A stretch of 12,766 bases of DNA, taken from contig JAUVJE010000048.1 of NCBI GenBank assembly GCA_030592355.1, forward strand, positions 1 through 12,766. The letters are read 5' to 3'. The notes under the pieces are model-generated. The model saw nothing but the letters and a program-made list of their open reading frames with translations, was not told where the DNA came from and did not search any database. The DNA comes from Clostridia bacterium. GTDB lineage: Bacteria > Bacillota > Clostridia > DUPQ01. Positions 7,275 through 12,766 of the stretch are shown in pieces (within the stretch, counting starts at the first letter, position 1; each line of letters starts with the position of its first letter). A program made the translations under genes and the position numbers.

Positions 7275-8156
7275 ATGAAATTGTCATCTTACCTGTTCAG
7301 AAGAGTCTCTTTCTTTATTCCTGATAAATGGTTTGTCAGTCTGCGTTATTTTTTGTGCTATAAAAAGTTTCCGGATATATTAAACGGCAAGTCATTTGAT
7401 GAAAAAATGCTTAAATATATTTTATACTATAAAAATGACATGCTGTCCAACTTAGTTGATAAGCTGAAGGTCAGAGACTATATTAAAATCAAAGGGTATG
7501 GCCATATGCTAAATGAACTCTATGGTTCTTATGATAATTTTGACGTTATTGATTTTGATTCATTACCAAATCAGTTTGTAATAAAAGCCACGCACGGATG
7601 CGGGTTCAATATAATAGTAAAGGATAAATCAACATTTAATATCAGTGCGGCAAGAAAACAATTTAATCGCTGGATGCATATGAATTTTTATTATTATGCC
7701 AGAGAATGGACTTACAAGAATATTAACAGAAAAATAATTTGTGAAAAGTATCTGGAGAATTCCGAGTATGCAGAGCTTATAGATTATAAAATTTCATGTT
7801 ACCATGGATCTGTAAAAAGCATTTATGTTATGTATGGGCGACACACAGGGGATGGTTGGAAAATAGAAGCATTTGACAGGGACTGGAATACATTGGTTTA
7901 TGAGAAAGATACTGTATTCAAATCATTGGGTTATAAAAAGATTCCGAAACCCAAATGTTATGATGATATGATTAAAATGGCTGAAGATATCTCAAACGAT
8001 TTTCCTTTTGTGCGGGTAGATGTTTATATTATAAATAATCAGGTGATTTTTGGAGAGCTGACTTTTTCTCCAAGCGGCGGATTAACAATACAAAGTGATT
8101 GTAAAGCAAATAATGATTTCGGCAGCTGGTTGAATTTTGAAAATATTCATCCCTAG
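7275..8156 (+). CDS. TupA-like ATP-grasp amide ligase, polysaccharide-associated
   Basis: A 293-residue protein of the TupA-like ATP-grasp family (Pfam ATPgrasp_TupA), named after a teichuronopeptide synthesis protein; members occur in exopolysaccharide and cell-wall loci and are thought to form amide bonds between amino acids and sugar acids using ATP. The family N-terminus is complete: a hydrophobic/basic start, then NGKSFDEKMLKYILYYKNDML and VDKLKVRDYIK (62-71). ATP-grasp elements are QFVIKATHGCGFN (100-112) with K104, ICEKYLEN around 157-164, and FVRVDVYIINNQVIFGELTF with R247, D249 and E261 as likely Mg-ATP ligands, then SPSGG. The ATG at 7275 comes directly after an in-frame stop, so no longer form exists, and it lacks a ribosome-binding site. 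It stands alone between divergent neighbours, unlike typical family members within a polysaccharide cluster. Substrates are unknown. Confidence 0.82.
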   Translation: MKLSSYLFRRVSFFIPDKWFVSLRYFLCYKKFPDILNGKSFDEKMLKYILYYKNDMLSNLVDKLKVRDYIKIKGYGHMLNELYGSYDNFDVIDFDSLPNQFVIKATHGCGFNIIVKDKSTFNISAARKQFNRWMHMNFYYYAREWTYKNINRKIICEKYLENSEYAELIDYKISCYHGSVKSIYVMYGRHTGDGWKIEAFDRDWNTLVYEKDTVFKSLGYKKIPKPKCYDDMIKMAEDISNDFPFVRVDVYIINNQVIFGELTFSPSGGLTIQSDCKANNDFGSWLNFENIHP

Positions 8157-8255
8157 TTGATATCACTATACTACTGCACGATTCTATGGTTCCAGCCTCA
8201 TGACTGATGATATGCCGGTTATATGGCTCACTTAAAATAAGCATTTTAACAATTT

Positions 8256-8306
8256 GCAACCAATAGTTGCGTATATTTATACTAAAGTTGCTGGATGCAA
8301 CTGCAT
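8256..8306. promoter_or_regulatory. Stacked inverted repeats, probable operator for the XRE gene
   Basis: Three dyads lie in a row: GCAAC-N5-GTTGC (8256-8270), GTATA-TT-TATAC (8271-8282) and AGTTGC-N5-GCAACT (8286-8302). A fourth, ATGCA-AC-TGCAT (8295-8306), overlaps the last. The centres of the two GCAAC dyads are 31 bases apart, near three helical turns. The distal dyad covers the expected -35 region of the promoter at 8315-8320, a place suited to autorepression by the gene product. Confidence 0.55.
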
Positions 8307-8314
8307 TTATTTCG

Positions 8315-8320
8315 TATAAT
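8315..8320 (+). promoter_or_regulatory. -10 element of the XRE gene promoter
   Basis: A perfect TATAAT lies 30 bases before the ATG, with a strong GAGGAGG ribosome-binding site (8335-8341) eight bases upstream of the start. The -35 position holds no consensus hexamer and is occupied by the inverted repeat at 8286-8302. Confidence 0.5.
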
Positions 8321-8349
8321 TTATATATGATAACGAGGAGGCTTCAAAT

Positions 8350-8970
8350 ATGAACGTTGAAATAGCAAACAAGCTTGTTAAGCTCAGAAAGCAACTTGGA
8401 CTATCACAGGAAGAGCTTGCCGAAAAGATTGGCGTAAGCAGACAGGCCGTATCAAAATGGGAACGTTCCGAATCATCACCGGATACCGATAACCTGATTG
8501 CTCTGTCAAAAATATATAATATCAGTATTGATGAAATGCTTGATCATAAAGCTCCGGGCAGTGCCGATTCCGCTGATTCCAAACATGAATCAACCTCTGA
8601 TAACGAATCTATTAAAACGCCGAGTCATATTGATGAAGATAATATTTCTGCAGAAAAAAATAAAAAATCAAAAGTTAGGGTTTTTCCCATTGCCATAGTC
8701 GCAACCTTGATTTTCTTGTGTTTGGGAATGTTCTTTGATTTATGGCATCCGGGGTGGCTGGTATTCCTTGCAATTCCTCTATTCCATTATGTTGTTCCAA
8801 ATAACAGACGTAGGGGAAATAGTGAAAAAGCAACCGGCTGGAGGCTTTTTCCTTATCCAATTCTGGCGGTTATTATTTTCTTACTACTCGGATTTTTATT
8901 CGATGGATGGGTTTATGCATGGCTTATTTTCCTAACGATTCCTATCTGGGCATATTTTACCGTTAAATAA
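8350..8970 (+). CDS. XRE-family transcriptional regulator with duplicated membrane tail
   Basis: A 206-residue protein. Residues 5-64 are a complete HTH_3 (Cro/CI-type) DNA-binding domain: LRKQLGLSQEELAEKIGVSR, QAVSKWERSESSPDTDNL, and the closing YNISIDEML. A polar, Ser/Asp/Glu-rich linker covers 65-108. Residues 110-148 and 165-203 are two copies of one hydrophobic unit, gapless over 39 positions with 20 identities (R-x-F-P at the start, L-G-x-x-F-D-x-W, W-L-x-F-L-x-I-P near the end). Each copy probably makes two membrane helices, joined by the basic loop NNRRRGNSEKATG. It should therefore be a membrane-anchored regulator. The start is set by GAGGAGG eight bases upstream. Inverted repeats at its promoter suggest autoregulation, and the MATE gene 122 bases downstream is a possible target. 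The inducing signal is unknown. Confidence 0.85.
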   Translation: MNVEIANKLVKLRKQLGLSQEELAEKIGVSRQAVSKWERSESSPDTDNLIALSKIYNISIDEMLDHKAPGSADSADSKHESTSDNESIKTPSHIDEDNISAEKNKKSKVRVFPIAIVATLIFLCLGMFFDLWHPGWLVFLAIPLFHYVVPNNRRRGNSEKATGWRLFPYPILAVIIFLLLGFLFDGWVYAWLIFLTIPIWAYFTVK

Positions 8971-9092
8971 AGAATAATCTAAACCAGGATGTATTAAAAT
9001 CTTCTGTATTTATAATTTATTAATATTTGTTATGGTTCTATAAATTGTGTTATTCTCTGTATAGCACTTTTTTAAAGGAATTCATTACATTC

Positions 9093-10433
9093 ATGAGAGA
9101 GCGGGACTTACTCAAGGGAAGCATTCCTAAACACATTCTTCACCTTTCACTGCCTTCAATAGTAGGCATGTTTTCATTTGTAATTTTTAACTTGACTGAT
9201 ACATATTTTGTGTCTCAGCTTGGCACCAACGCGCTTGCAGCCATGGGTTTTACATTTCCCATTGTATTAATTGTCGGAGCAATTTCAACAGGTATCAGCA
9301 TGGGAGCGGCATCACTGTTGTCCCGTGCCAAAGGTGCCGGTAATTTTCACCTTATGCAGCGAATCGCCACAGACGGGATTCTTCTCTCTCTCATTTTCGT
9401 AATACTGGTGAGCTTGGTTGGAATTTTCACTATGGATGAAGTTTTTTCCCTCCTTGGAGCCGGACTTGATACTCTCCCGTTGGTGAAAGACTATATGCTT
9501 ATATGGTACGGTTTTGTTTTTGTTTTTGTCATGCCGCCGGTATGTGATTCATGCATGCGGGCCAGCGGGGATATGGTCCGGCCTTTTATAGTAATGAGCA
9601 TCTGTGCTGTTTTTAATATTGTACTGGACCCTTTTCTAATTCACGGATACTGGTTTTTCCCTGCTCTTGGTATAAAAGGCGCCGCGTGGGCTACAATGAT
9701 TGCGCGTTTTCTGGGAATGATAGCCACGCTGTCCTTTGCGCATTTCCACCACCACTTGATTTCATTTAAGTACAGAAATATAAAAGAACTGTTTAACTCA
9801 TGGAAGGGAATTCTCAGAATTGGCATACCAAGTACTTCTGTGCTCTTAATGCCTCAGCTTCTTAGAAGTGTAATGACAAATCTGGTATCAACCACCGGGG
9901 GTACTGTTGCCGTAGCGGCAATTGCAGTAGGTACGCGAACTGAAAGTTTTATTACCATGATTCCCGCCGGAATAGGCCTGGCGCTTGTTCCTCTGATAGG
10001 TCAGAACTGGGGCGCCGATAAATTCGACAGGGTTTTGGAAACACGAAAATTCGCCATCAAGTTTGCCCTCATTTACGGACTTATCATGTTCTTTCTCTTT
10101 ATTCCCCTTGCAAAACCTATTTCACGCATTTTTACAAATGATGAGCAGGTAGTTTTAAACAGCGCTTACTACCTATGGATAATGACATTCGGACTGATTG
10201 GCCTTACTATAACAAACTGGATGAGCCGGATATTCACTACAATCGGACGGCCTGTATGGACTGTTGTTATTAATGTCATCGGCATAGCTGTTATAGTGAT
10301 TCCCCTTGCCATATTGGGTAAGGTAATTTATGGGTATATCGGTATTCTGGCGGGTGTATGCATCGGACAAATTCTTGTAGGTATCTGGTCTGTGATACTG
10401 GCAAATAAGAAGATGCATCCGGATTCACTCTAA
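9093..10433 (+). CDS. MATE family efflux transporter
   Basis: A multidrug and toxic-compound extrusion protein of the inner membrane, exporting cationic or other compounds in exchange for Na+ or H+. From the ATG at 9093 it has 446 residues, the usual length, with about 12 hydrophobic segments in two homologous halves. Family marks include LLKGSIPKHILHLSLPSIVG at the start, FNLTDTYFVSQLG with D36 in helix 1, MGAASLLSRAKGAGN in the first half, and the matching IGQNWGADKFDRV in the second half. The frame is open further upstream to a TTG at 9027, but that extension (MLWFYKLCYSLYS) is not family-like. The 9093 start has AAGGA about 13 bases upstream, longer than ideal, so the start is moderately sure. 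It follows the XRE gene in the same direction with no terminator seen between them, so co-transcription or local regulation is plausible. Substrate cannot be deduced. Confidence 0.9.
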   Translation: MRERDLLKGSIPKHILHLSLPSIVGMFSFVIFNLTDTYFVSQLGTNALAAMGFTFPIVLIVGAISTGISMGAASLLSRAKGAGNFHLMQRIATDGILLSLIFVILVSLVGIFTMDEVFSLLGAGLDTLPLVKDYMLIWYGFVFVFVMPPVCDSCMRASGDMVRPFIVMSICAVFNIVLDPFLIHGYWFFPALGIKGAAWATMIARFLGMIATLSFAHFHHHLISFKYRNIKELFNSWKGILRIGIPSTSVLLMPQLLRSVMTNLVSTTGGTVAVAAIAVGTRTESFITMIPAGIGLALVPLIGQNWGADKFDRVLETRKFAIKFALIYGLIMFFLFIPLAKPISRIFTNDEQVVLNSAYYLWIMTFGLIGLTITNWMSRIFTTIGRPVWTVVINVIGIAVIVIPLAILGKVIYGYIGILAGVCIGQILVGIWSVILANKKMHPDSL

Positions 10434-10486
10434 AAGGTTACAAATAAAATCTGCCCAATAATCGTAGGTACCAATAGTATCATTGA

Positions 10487-10495
10487 TGTTATAAT
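10487..10495 (+). promoter_or_regulatory. Extended -10 promoter for the aldo/keto reductase
   Basis: TGTTATAAT matches the extended -10 form TG-N-TATAAT exactly. The expected -35 position (about 10467-10472, GGTACC) is not consensus, as is common for extended -10 promoters. The transcript would start near 10502, leaving about 45 bases of leader. Confidence 0.5.
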
Positions 10496-10547
10496 CCGCT
10501 TCTATGTGGTAAATAATATACATGAAATCAAATTTTAAGGAGAACGC

Positions 10548-11399
10548 ATGAAATCTCTTACAGATTCTTACACATTAAATAACGGAACAAGTATACCCTG
10601 CATTGGTTTTGGCACATGGCAGACTCCAAATGATATCATTGGGTATGAGGCGGTGCAAAATGCACTTGGGACAGGATACAGACATATTGACACTGCAGCT
10701 ATATATGGAAACGAAGAATCCGTCGGACGGGCTATAAAGGAAAGCGGCATACCGCGGGAAGAAATATTCCTTACAAGCAAGCTCTGGGGTGATGATTATG
10801 GATATAAGACCACTAAGCAGGCTTTTCAAAAATCTATTGATAAGCTACAGGTATCCTACCTCGACCTCTATCTTATGCATTGGCCTAACCCTCTAAAACA
10901 TAGGAATAACTGGAAACGGGTAAATGCGGGAACATGGAAAGCAATTGAGGAGCTGTACGACGAGGGCAAGATAAAGGCAATTGGTGTTAGTAATTTTATG
11001 ATTCATCACTTAGAGGAATTATTTAAAACAGCCCGGATTGTTCCAATGGTAAATCAAATTAAACTATGCCCCGGAGATATAAAAAGCGAATTAGCAGATT
11101 ATTGCCGGCAACATGATATTCTGCTGGAAGCTTACAGCCCCCTTGGAACCGGCAAGGTTTTTAATGTTCCTGAAATAAAAGTTTTAGCTGAAAAATATGA
11201 TCGGACTATCGGTCAGGTGTGTCTGCGCTGGAGTCTTGAAAGAGGTTATTTGCCTTTACCCAAATCAGTAACCCCAAGATATATAGAAGAAAACACAAAA
11301 TTGTTTGATTTTAATCTATCACCTGATGATGTTGAAATCATTGCCGGACTTACTGATTGCTGCGGTAAGCCAAGCAACCCCGATACAGTAGCCTGGTAG
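10548..11399 (+). CDS. Aldo/keto reductase, 2,5-diketo-D-gluconate reductase-like
   Basis: A cytosolic NADPH-dependent reductase of 283 residues that turns aldehydes or ketones into alcohols. The catalytic tetrad is complete in canonical numbering: D48 and Y53 in HIDTAAIYGNE, K78 in LTSKLW, H111 in LYLMHWP. GVSNF follows at about 145-149, VNQIKLCPG gives the substrate-pocket strand, and LPKSVTPRYIEEN carries the Lys/Arg/Asn set that grips the NADP 2'-phosphate. The start is fixed by AAGGAG five bases upstream of the ATG. It has its own promoter after the MATE gene and converges on the permease pair, so it is probably monocistronic. Family members reduce keto-sugars, methylglyoxal and other small carbonyls; which one applies here is not visible. 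Confidence 0.92.
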   Translation: MKSLTDSYTLNNGTSIPCIGFGTWQTPNDIIGYEAVQNALGTGYRHIDTAAIYGNEESVGRAIKESGIPREEIFLTSKLWGDDYGYKTTKQAFQKSIDKLQVSYLDLYLMHWPNPLKHRNNWKRVNAGTWKAIEELYDEGKIKAIGVSNFMIHHLEELFKTARIVPMVNQIKLCPGDIKSELADYCRQHDILLEAYSPLGTGKVFNVPEIKVLAEKYDRTIGQVCLRWSLERGYLPLPKSVTPRYIEENTKLFDFNLSPDDVEIIAGLTDCCGKPSNPDTVAW

Positions 11400-11410
11400 T
11401 AATAAGAAAA

Positions 11411-11431
11411 TGCAAAAATCTTCTTTTTGTA
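11411..11431. terminator. Candidate bidirectional terminator between convergent genes
   Basis: TGCAAAAA and TTTTTGTA form an eight-base stem (one G-U pair on the RNA) around a five-base loop, in the 51-base gap between the reductase stop and the permease stop. On the minus strand it is followed by TTTTCTTATT, a fair U-tract; on the plus strand the tract is poorer. The stem is AT-rich, so the call is modest. Confidence 0.4.
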
Positions 11432-11450
11432 AATATTTCTATGAATTCTG

Positions 11451-11978
11451 TTATTTAGCTTTCATTAATTCAGTTCTCAAATTTTTACCAAAAACCTTCT
11501 CAATAAATATTGAGCTCAGTATTATCAATGGCAATGAAACTATGAATCTTATTGCCGTGAATTCCCATCCCAGCAACGATGCTTCCCATAATACCATCGG
11601 TATCCTACATACGCATGCCGCTCCAAGATATGTCATAATCACACTAAGTCTTGATCCTTTGTTATAAAGCTGTTTTGAAATCGGAAGCGCTGCGAATAAT
11701 CCGCCAATGCATGCGAACGCCAATATAATGGCCAGCAGGTATCCCTTTATGCCGGAATTATGCCCCATATGCTTAATAACCGTTTCTTTTTTTACCCAGA
11801 CTTTAAACAAACCTATTAAAAGAAAAACCACAGGCATTACTGACAATACAAACTTAAAATAATCCCAGTAATTTCTAAATAGCTGCACTCCGGGATTGAA
11901 ACTTATCAAATATGATATTAATGAAAAAGACAGAAATAGAATTGTTAATGAATAGAGTATTATATCTTTCTTTTTCAT
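11451..11978 (-). CDS. DUF318/ArsP-like permease, second half protein
   Basis: A 175-residue membrane protein with four to five hydrophobic segments: residues 5-27, 41-60, 79-101, 111-130 and 139-163. It resembles one half of a DUF318 (ArsP_1) permease: FAALPISKQLYNKGSRLSV (95-113), then P127, E132, LLGW (135-138) and R144. It aligns without gaps, at an offset of seven, to the partner gene just upstream (A97/A90, P99/P92, L104/L97, G108/G101, V113/V106, E132/E125, G137/G130, R144/R137), so the two are duplicated halves. The ATG at 11978 shares one base with the TAA of that gene, and its site GGAGG lies inside the last codons of the partner, so translation is coupled. The pair presumably forms one heteromeric permease. 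Cysteines at 90, 122 and 124 could matter for a metal or metalloid substrate, but the substrate is unknown. Confidence 0.75.
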   Translation of the reverse strand: MKKKDIILYSLTILFLSFSLISYLISFNPGVQLFRNYWDYFKFVLSVMPVVFLLIGLFKVWVKKETVIKHMGHNSGIKGYLLAIILAFACIGGLFAALPISKQLYNKGSRLSVIMTYLGAACVCRIPMVLWEASLLGWEFTAIRFIVSLPLIILSSIFIEKVFGKNLRTELMKAK

Positions 11979-12460
11979 TAATATAATCCTCCCAATAATA
12001 CCCCGATTACAATGGATACAGCAATTGCAATTATATAGCCCGATATATTCCTGATTATAGTAAGTTTTGTTCCGTAATACTGCTTTTCGATTGGATAAGT
12101 CAGTATGCCCACCATCATTAATGTTGTTGTAAAGCTTGCTAAAACCGCATAACCAACACCAATACTTTTCAGTATTCCGGCAAGAGGAAAAGCAATGAAT
12201 CCGGGAATTACAACAATTGAACCTATTATTGATGCAATCAGCATATTTATCCAGTTACCGTTTTTCGACAGAAGTTCCACAATTTTTTCCGGCGGTACAA
12301 CATACAACATAAAAGTCATTATCAGTATGATAACAAGAAATTGCGGGAGTATTTTAAGTAGCATTTTAATACCGGATTTTGCCGCAATCCAGGTTTTTTT
12401 TGGGTTCGCTATAAGTGAGATTATATAAAGTGCCGCGCAGCTGATATATAAAACAGTCAT
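11978..12460 (-). CDS. DUF318/ArsP-like permease, first half protein
   Basis: A 160-residue membrane protein with four hydrophobic segments (about 2-18, 38-56, 72-98, 105-121) and a C-terminal one near 139-158. The core GFIAFPLAGILKSIGVGYAV (87-106), followed by TLMMVGILTYPIE (113-125), G130 and R137-N138, is like short clostridial proteins annotated simply as permease that occur in pairs and belong to the DUF318 group. The ATG at 12460 has AAAGG about seven bases upstream and an extended -10 promoter at 12495-12502. It is first in a two-gene operon with its homologous half. Full-length DUF318 permeases carry both halves in one chain; here they are separate, which appears to be the normal condition for this subgroup rather than a frameshift, because start and ribosome-binding site are intact. 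A Gate-domain (nucleoside recognition/SpmA-SpmB type) membrane pair is the main alternative. Confidence 0.75.
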   Translation of the reverse strand: MTVLYISCAALYIISLIANPKKTWIAAKSGIKMLLKILPQFLVIILIMTFMLYVVPPEKIVELLSKNGNWINMLIASIIGSIVVIPGFIAFPLAGILKSIGVGYAVLASFTTTLMMVGILTYPIEKQYYGTKLTIIRNISGYIIAIAVSIVIGVLLGGLY

Positions 12461-12494
12461 TATTAACCTTTCTTGTCACATTAGCATCTATCTG

Positions 12495-12502
12495 ATTATA
12501 CC
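12495..12502 (-). promoter_or_regulatory. Extended -10 promoter of the permease pair
   Basis: On the minus strand TTGGTATAAT gives TG-N-TATAAT with a perfect -10 hexamer at 12495-12500. The -35 region has no good match. The leader would be about 28 bases. Confidence 0.5.
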
Positions 12503-12590
12503 AAAAAACTTGTTATTTCTCATAGTTTGAGCTGCCTCAGTGAAAATGGAATGTTATTATGTTATTCCTTGTTCTTTCCCGAAAATAAGG

Positions 12591-12740
12591 CTAATAACAG
12601 CGATTTTTCATTTCCCGGTACTTTGACCATGCAGCTGTCACTGTATTCGCTTCAATGGTTACAATTCCATTTGCTATATATTTACTGAATCTGTCTTCAA
12701 ATTTACTCCTGAATTCACCCTTAAATAATTCTATCTCCAT
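12591..12740 (-). CDS. Small hypothetical ORF or 3' end of a longer gene
   Basis: A 49-residue frame begins MEIELFKGEFRSKFEDRF and ends YREMKNRCY before TAG. It is charged and shows no signal peptide, membrane segment or motif that I recognise. The ATG at 12740 has AGAGG eight bases upstream, a good ribosome-binding site, which argues for a real small gene. However, the frame stays open to the window edge at 12766, with an alternative GTG two codons earlier, so it could be the tail of a longer gene. It is the only candidate in the last 300 bases; the stretch 12461-12590 otherwise holds the permease promoter. Confidence 0.4.
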   Translation of the reverse strand: MEIELFKGEFRSKFEDRFSKYIANGIVTIEANTVTAAWSKYREMKNRCY

Positions 12741-12766
12741 GTGCACAACCTCTTGGCAGGCAATAA

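Noticed and set aside
8029..8259. 76-codon minus-strand frame across the end of the TupA-like gene and the following gap
   Set aside because: It overlaps a well-supported gene, lacks a ribosome-binding site and shows no motif; treated as a chance frame. The gap 8157-8349 otherwise holds the XRE operator and promoter.
9027..9092. N-terminal extension of the MATE protein from a TTG at 9027
   Set aside because: The 22 extra residues are not family-like and no ribosome-binding site precedes the TTG; the ATG at 9093 gives the usual N-terminus.
10522..10551. Nine-codon upstream ORF (ATGAAATCA...) whose TGA overlaps the reductase ATG
   Set aside because: It has no ribosome-binding site of its own and its length is as expected by chance; the similarity of its first codons to the reductase start is probably coincidence.
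12548..12566. Tandem eight-base repeat ATGTTATT x2 within a GGAAT/ATTCC inverted repeat
   Set aside because: Short, AT-rich and without a U-tract or link to a gene boundary; likely chance.

Overview
This window looks like a chromosomal segment of a low-GC Bacillota, most likely a Clostridia member. The DNA is AT-rich, Shine-Dalgarno sites are mostly AGGAGG-like, and the families present (GPH symporter, GH13_31 glucosidase, TupA-like ATP-grasp, XRE regulator with a membrane tail, split DUF318 permease) are typical of that group. No CRISPR array, insertion sequence, tRNA or rRNA was found. No gene-free stretch exceeds about 240 bases.

Left end (1-125): the start of a minus-strand gene that runs out of the window, resembling a ferritin/rubrerythrin-like protein.

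Main block (263-7037, minus strand): five genes in one direction. In transcription order they are a cytosolic GH13 alpha-glucosidase, a GPH/MelB-type sugar:cation symporter, a cytosolic sialidase-fold (Asp-box propeller) protein with an extra C-terminal domain, an iron-dependent alcohol dehydrogenase of the phosphonoacetaldehyde-reductase type, and phosphonoacetaldehyde hydrolase (phnX). Sugar uptake and hydrolysis genes are thus combined with two C-P-bond enzymes. The 2-aminoethylphosphonate transaminase phnW, a phosphonate ABC transporter and the biosynthetic genes pepM and ppd are all absent. One reading is that the block takes up a glycoside carrying 2-hydroxyethylphosphonate, hydrolyses it inside the cell, oxidises the released alcohol to phosphonoacetaldehyde, and cleaves that to acetaldehyde and phosphate. 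This is inference and is the most interesting point of the window.

Middle (7275-10433, plus strand): a divergent TupA-like ATP-grasp ligase gene whose start codon lacks a Shine-Dalgarno site; an XRE regulator with a duplicated membrane tail, preceded by a stack of inverted repeats; and a MATE efflux transporter.

Right part: an aldo/keto reductase (10548-11399, plus) converges on a minus-strand pair (11451-12460) that encodes the two homologous halves of a DUF318/ArsP-like permease with a one-base stop/start overlap. A short minus-strand ORF (12591-12740), or the 3' end of a longer gene, lies at the right edge.
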